Notes under the pieces: generated by a model
What the model was told of the DNA's origin: nothing
Databases searched by the model: none
What the model saw: the letters and a program-made list of their open reading frames with translations, nothing else
Shown here: in pieces, positions 59,320-64,000 of the stretch
Layout of the letters: the number at the start of each line of letters is the position of its first letter
Numbering within the stretch: position 1 is the first letter of the stretch
Program-made: the position numbers and the translations under genes
Source of the DNA: Tenrec ecaudatus
Lineage: Eukaryota; Chordata; Mammalia; Afrosoricida; Tenrecidae
Length of the DNA: 64,000 bases
Reading direction: 5' to 3'
NCBI RefSeq assembly: GCF_050624435.1
Contig: NC_134535.1
Location: 122,561,731 to 122,625,730 of the forward strand

Positions 59320-59582
59320 ATTGCTGTTGCTCAGAATCAGCGGGCAGAAATACCGCTAGGTCATCCTCCCTGCCTCTAAACCCCCTCACAACTGTGCATG
59401 TTCAAGTCCACGGTAGCCAGGCTGTCAATTCCTTTCATGCAGTGTCTTCCTCATTTTCTCTATGCCTCCACATTACCAAGTTTAAGGTTCTTCCCCAAGG
59501 ACTGATCTCTCCTGAGTATGTGTGACAAAGTGTGGCCATTCTTGCGTCCAGGGAGCGTTCTCGCTGTACTTCTTCCTTCTTT
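59320..59582 (-). mobile_element. RTE1 3' region fragment
   Basis: Reverse complement of the RTE1 3' part: CAAGGACTGATCTCTCCTGA, AAGTGTGGCCATTCTTGCG, GGAGCGTTCTCGCTGTACTT. The L1 3'UTR copy follows directly. Confidence 0.65.
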
Positions 59583-59589
59583 CCCCCCC

Positions 59590-59985
59590 ACCCCATCCAT
59601 TGTGTCAAGCACATATATACATTTGTTGTCATCATCATTCTCAAAACATCTGCCTTCTATTTGAGCCCTTAATATCAATCAGCTCCTCATTTTCCCCCCT
59701 CCCTCCCCATGACCCCACCTCATGAACCCTTCATCATTCATATATTATTATTATTATTTTGTCATATGTTACACTGTCTGATGTCTCCCCCTACCCTCTT
59801 CTCTGCTGTCCCTTCCCCAGGGAGGAGGCTATATGTAGATTCCTGTAATCAGTTCCCCCTTTCTACCCCACATTCTCTCCACCCTCCTGGCATCGCCACT
59901 CTCATCACTGGTTCTGGAGTAGTCATCTGTCCTGGATTCCCTGTGTTTCCAGTTGCTATCTGTACCTATGTACATCCTCTAGTCT
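59590..59985 (-). mobile_element. L1 long-3'UTR copy lacking its last bases
   Basis: Reverse complement from CCATTGTGTCAAGCAC through CTGGATTCCCTGTGTTTCC to TACATCCTCTAGTC. The terminal 60 bases with AATAAA are absent. Confidence 0.7.
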
Positions 59986-60535
59986 TTTTTTTTTCTTAAA
60001 TAGTTTTATTGGCATATGTCTCACATATCATGCAATTTAATCATTAGCTTAGGGGTTTGGGCATCCATTACACATGCTCAGAGGTCCCGAGCTACCAGCT
60101 CATGAAGGCTCAGGTTTCCGGTCAGAAAGGGGAGGTACCCCTGGGTGGGTGCTGCACCTGGATTGGCGCACCTAGGCCAGGTAAATTCAATTCAGCTAAT
60201 GGGTTGACCAGGGTCTTCCACCACGCCTCCCGTTAAATAATTGAAAAAGGCAGGAGCCTAGAGTGACCACCTGACTTTCTGAGCAGCTTCTAGGGAGGCT
60301 GCACAGGGTGAGGAGCCCTGCGAGTGCCTGTGTAGACCTGAAACTTCTAACTCTCATAAAATGCACTTGGACCACAAACCAGGCTTCAGCGTGAATTCTT
60401 TCTCACACAGAACCAAGGACTGAGGTATACCTCTCCCTGAGAGATATAACAATAATTTCAAATTATAAATGTGCAATCATCACCACAATCAATTTCAGCA
60501 CATTTTCTTTTCATTCACTGAGGTCAGCTAGTCAT
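59986..60535 (-). mobile_element. Older L1M-type 3'UTR fragment, split by an LTR
   Basis: TTTTATTGGCATATGTCTC and, after the LTR, GTGCAATCATCACCACAATC with ATTTTCTTTTCATTC match the common L1M 3'UTR in reverse. Confidence 0.55.
60037..60451 (+). mobile_element. Solo ERV LTR, same family as 45448
   Basis: It shares TTAGCTTAGGGG, TGGACCACAAACCAGGC, TTTCTCACACAGAACCAAGG and a terminal AACA with the other two copies. Inserted in an L1M fragment. The left terminus is diverged and the flanking repeat unclear. Confidence 0.6.
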
Positions 60536-62260
60536 TTCCCTCACCCTGACCTCCACTTCCCACCCCATTCTGTTGATATCTTTTCGCTAACTCTGGAAAT
60601 CTTGCTCCTCACCTGGGACACGAACTGAGAGGAGGAGAGGCTTGAAAGTTCGAGCCTCCCTCTGCTAAGAATGCAACCTCATTAAAACCAGGACTTGAGA
60701 AAAGATAAAAGCCTGGACTAAGACCTTGTTTTCTCTTTGAGCTAAAGAAAAATCCACACACCATCAGTTTCTGTTTGTTTTTGTTTTTCATATCGTGAGT
60801 TTTAAGGAATACTTTTTCCTGTAAGTTAAACCTTTCGGCAGACTTAAGTACATATTTTAAAGAAATATTTTAATGTTCTTAAGGGGATATCTTGACACAG
60901 ATATTTATCAGAAGTCCACTCAGCAGCTCTTAGGACATGTGTAATCACCCTATAAAACGCCTTCCGCCATTTAAGCAGACGACTCCAAATGGACCACATC
61001 CTTGTCTCCCCCCAAGAACTACCTGCCAAGCCCTACCTAGAGTTGTTAAACTTCCTAAACGTGCATTTTTTCCATCAGAATATTATAAACTGGTTTCAGT
61101 CCTACATCTGTCCTCAGTAAACAGTCATCCTGGGATTTATTGAACTTCACTCTGTATAGAACAATGCCTCCCCATGCCAAAGTTTATTATGATTTCAGAA
61201 AACATCATAGCTAAATTTTAACACACTCTAAGAATTGTACTCTAGGGCACTGAAAATCTATGGAATATGTTAAAAACTTACAAAGCTGCTCAATTTTGTT
61301 TATTGATGTCAACAGTAATAAAAAATTTATTCTTATGTGTAATCTGTCTAGGAATAAAAGATTCAGCATCACCAGTTTATATTAACTTTTACAACTTCAA
61401 TTAAGAAAACCAAACCTCATAGTTATTAAAACACTAAGAAATTAACTATTCAGATTTTTATTGTCACTTGGTTAAATTAATATTCATCTTGGTGACCTAT
61501 GATAAATTCCTAATAAATTAAAAATTTTATGAAAAATCTATCAACAATTTGTTCCCACTTTCTAAGAAAAAGGATGCTAAAAAGAAAAATAAACCAACCT
61601 ATTTAAAATGTGGTTTCAATGAACTCTGTGGTTAAATCAGCAGAAGTGTTTAATTTGGGGAATTAAACGTTTGTGTCAGCATCTCCTATTTTGTCTAACA
61701 ATAGAAAGCAAGAATGTAGTATTATTAGTTCTCTTATTGATAACATATGTACAATTTTATTCTATAATGTATAGCTGTGTCAGTGTCAATGGGTTTCAAA
61801 TAAGGTTTAACTGTATTTACCCCCAAAGTGTTATTAATATTCAGATGTGAGAAAGTGATCAATTTGGTATATACTTTTATATATTCTAATTATATACTTC
61901 ATAGCCATATTATGTTGTTTCCTAGTTATTGTATGTAACATCTAAAGTTTTCTTTTCTTACTGAGATTTATTCTTATTCACTTTTCAAAATGGGAAAGAA
62001 TGTTAAACACTTTATAGACAATTTTGTCTAATTTTGCGTGGTAGGTTGTCTTTTATTTTGTGTAGCAATTTTGATAATTTTGTGTGGTAAGTTGCCTTTT
62101 ATTTTGCAAAGCATTACTTGTTAACAAATTCTTATGAAGCTTTTTACTTGTGTGAAAGTATTAGTAGTAAACTAATATGAATATGTTTTAGTTTTATTAT
62201 CTGAATACATTATTATATTTACAACAAATATATTTGTAGAACATAATGTAGAATTGCTCC
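60536..62260. other. AT-rich unassigned stretch
   Basis: I searched this stretch by eye for exons 5 and 6 of a further KLRD1 copy, because copy 5 intron sequence lies beyond 63545, and found neither. Nothing else was recognised. Confidence 0.4.
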
Positions 62261-62261
62261 T

Positions 62262-62425
62262 GTCAGTTTCTGTTTCAAACTATGAACCTTGTGGTTTGTA
62301 GCCCAACACGTAACCACTACATCACCACAGTTACTTGCACAAAATAGCTGTTCACATAAAACAAGGAATGACTTCATGCTTCAAAATCAGGAAAGGTATG
62401 TATCAGGGTTGTATACCTGCCAAAG
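62262..62425. mobile_element. SINE and RTE1 scraps
   Basis: A reverse SINE head (TTCAAACTATGAACCTTGTGG, AACCACTACATCACCACAG) is followed near 62385-62420 by a short RTE1 piece (GGAAAGGTATGTATCAGGG). Confidence 0.45.
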
Positions 62426-62454
62426 TACTGCTGCAACCTTTTTTGAATGATCCT

Positions 62455-63540
62455 TCACAAAACCCAAATGAAGGCTGAACATGATACTGAGAAAAGAGGA
62501 AGTAAAAGGAAATAGAGGAAAGAACTAGGAGGCAAAGGACATTTATGGAGATCTAAATACAAGCATGTAAATATATTTATATATAATGATAGGGAAATAG
62601 ATCTATGTACATATATTTTACGTTAAGCATTAGGGCAGCAGACAGACATTGGGCCTCTACTCAAGTGCCACCTCAATGCTAGAACACTTGTCCTACTAAT
62701 CCAGCACACTGTGATGCTCACCTTCCCTGACACGATCATTGAAGACAAAATGGATGCATAAGAAAATGTGGTGAAGAAAGTTGATGGTGCCTGGCTATAA
62801 AAGATTTAACATCTGGGGTCTTAAAGGCTTGAAGATAAACAAGCGGCTATCTAACTGAGAAGTAACAAAGCCCACATGGAAGAAGCACACCAGCCTGTGT
62901 GATCATGAGGTGTCGATGGAATCAGGTATCAGGCAACAAAGACCCAGAATAAAAAATCATATTAATGTGAATGAGGGGGAGTGTGCAGTGGAGACCCAAA
63001 CCCATCTAGACAATTGGACATCCCTTACAGAAGGGTGACAGAGGAGACAAGCCAGTCAAGGTGCAGTATAACGTCAATGAAACATACAACTTTTCTCCAG
63101 TTTTTTAATGCTTCCTCCACACCACTATCGTGAGCCCAATTCTACCTTACAAACCCAGCTAGACCAGAGCATGTACACTGGTACAGGTAAGAGCTGGAAA
63201 CACAGGGAATCCAGAACAGATAAACCCCTCAAGACCAACAATGAGAATACTGATACCAGAAGGAGAAGGGGAAGATTAGGGGGACAATGGGGAAACCAAT
63301 CACAAGGATATACATCCTCTCAGGGGACGGACAAAGGAAAAATGGGTGAATGGAGACAGCAGTCAGAGTAAACAGCAGTCAGAGTAAGACATGAAAAAAA
63401 TATATATATATATAATCAAGGGTTCATGAGGTAGGGAAGGGGGGGCATGAGCTGATATCAAGGCTCAAGTGGAATGAAAATGATGATGGCAACATGGATT
63501 ATGATAAAAGCTGTACAAGCCCCCAATAAAATGAGTTAAA
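62455..63540 (+). mobile_element. L1 long-3'UTR copy, about 1.1 kb
   Basis: It starts in the AAACCCAAATGAAGGCTGAAC block and contains a single copy of the internal unit (AAGAAAATGTGGTGAAG near 62761). It ends ATAAAAGCTGTACAAGCC, CCCAATAAAATG. Confidence 0.8.
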
Positions 63541-63544
63541 TTTT

Positions 63545-64000
63545 TAAAAAGTCTTCATGAAAAACTATATAGATTTGATCACAAATCAACAGTTTTAAGG
63601 AGTAAAGCTTATAGGTAAATGCTACTAAAGATTGAACTTTAGCAAACATTTTTATTTTTATCCTTATAATGTCAATCTTTGAGGCATTTTATGGGATCTA
63701 CGATGATTCTTTCTTGCTATGGGGAATCAAAAGGCCATTGTTTCAAGTACATTTATAAACTTGGCTTTCAGAGAATAGAAATAGTTCTTATACCTACAAT
63801 AGTACATAATAGAGCTTAGAAAATTAAATGTAAGAAAGTTATGCGATACACAATCATGATATACATCATTTAATGCCTCTATAAGTAAACTGTACAAGTA
63901 GCTTATGATAATTCCTATAACCGCATCCAGGTGATGGTACTCAGTGAAAATCTTGAATGTCCATGAACATGCTCTGTTTCCGGACTCCAGAGGGCTTGTA
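63545..64000 (-). pseudogene. KLRD1 copy 5 (edge): intron-4-like sequence only
   Basis: It aligns by eye with intron 4 of copy 4 (GATCACAAATCAACAG at 63578, compare TATCACAAATCAACAG near 48909). It aligns more closely with the intron-4 DNA of copy 3 (35390-35800), up to ACTCCAGAGGGCTTG against ACTCCAAAGGGCTTG. Exon 4 would lie past the window end. No exon 5 or 6 was seen on the low side, as for copy 3. It may be another truncated copy. Confidence 0.55.

Noticed and set aside
60536-62440. Exons 5 and 6 of a fifth KLRD1 copy
   Set aside because: Looked for the YW-GLSY and CKQQ coding patterns with splice sites on the minus strand and found none.
1-64000. CRISPR arrays, operons or bacterial elements
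   Set aside because: Introns, SINEs, LINEs and CD94 exons show mammalian nuclear DNA; no regularly spaced repeats were seen beyond microsatellites.

Overview
This window looks like nuclear DNA from an afrotherian mammal, most likely a tenrec. The evidence is mobile DNA recognised by eye: AfroSINE copies, RTE1/BovB-type LINE segments whose 3' tail matches the AfroSINE tail, an L1 lineage with a very long 3'UTR, and one fragment resembling the hAT transposon SPIN, which among afrotherians is known from tenrec. Species assignment is inference. All family identifications rest on remembered consensus sequences, with no database search.

The only host genes I can support are a head-to-tail array of KLRD1 (CD94) genes, all on the minus strand. 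KLRD1 encodes the C-type-lectin-like subunit that pairs with NKG2 (KLRC) chains on NK cells and reads MHC-E-type ligands. From low to high coordinate: copy 1 (6717-14095) has all six exons in place, but exon 4 is out of frame at an A11 run and the exon 5 donor is AT instead of GT. Copy 2 (28235-32708) is an intact six-exon gene for a 178-residue protein. Copy 3 (36272-37531) is a remnant with only exons 1 and 4. Copy 4 (47679-54718) has a complete 181-residue reading frame but a GC-type donor after exon 4, and it has lost the stalk cysteine that normally bonds to NKG2. Copy 5 (from about 63545 to the window edge) is visible only as intron-4 sequence and resembles the copy 3 remnant. Full gene 2 plus remnant 3, and full gene 4 plus presumed remnant 5, suggest that a two-gene block was duplicated.

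Intergenic and intronic space is mostly repeats. At 15354-28020 there is a fossil ERV-L with LTR, primer site and reverse transcriptase, an AG-rich duplicated block, an ERV1-like LTR, and an RTE1 LINE split by a solo LTR and two L1 3'UTR insertions. At 38100-46000 there are a MITE split by L1, a SPIN-like fragment, another RTE1, a fossil class I retroviral pol region, several AfroSINEs and a solo LTR. At 56960-63540 there are more LTRs, an L1 copy with a 5' inversion and further L1 3'UTR copies. No tRNA, rRNA or CRISPR was seen. The first 1.5 kb and several AT-rich stretches show nothing I can name.
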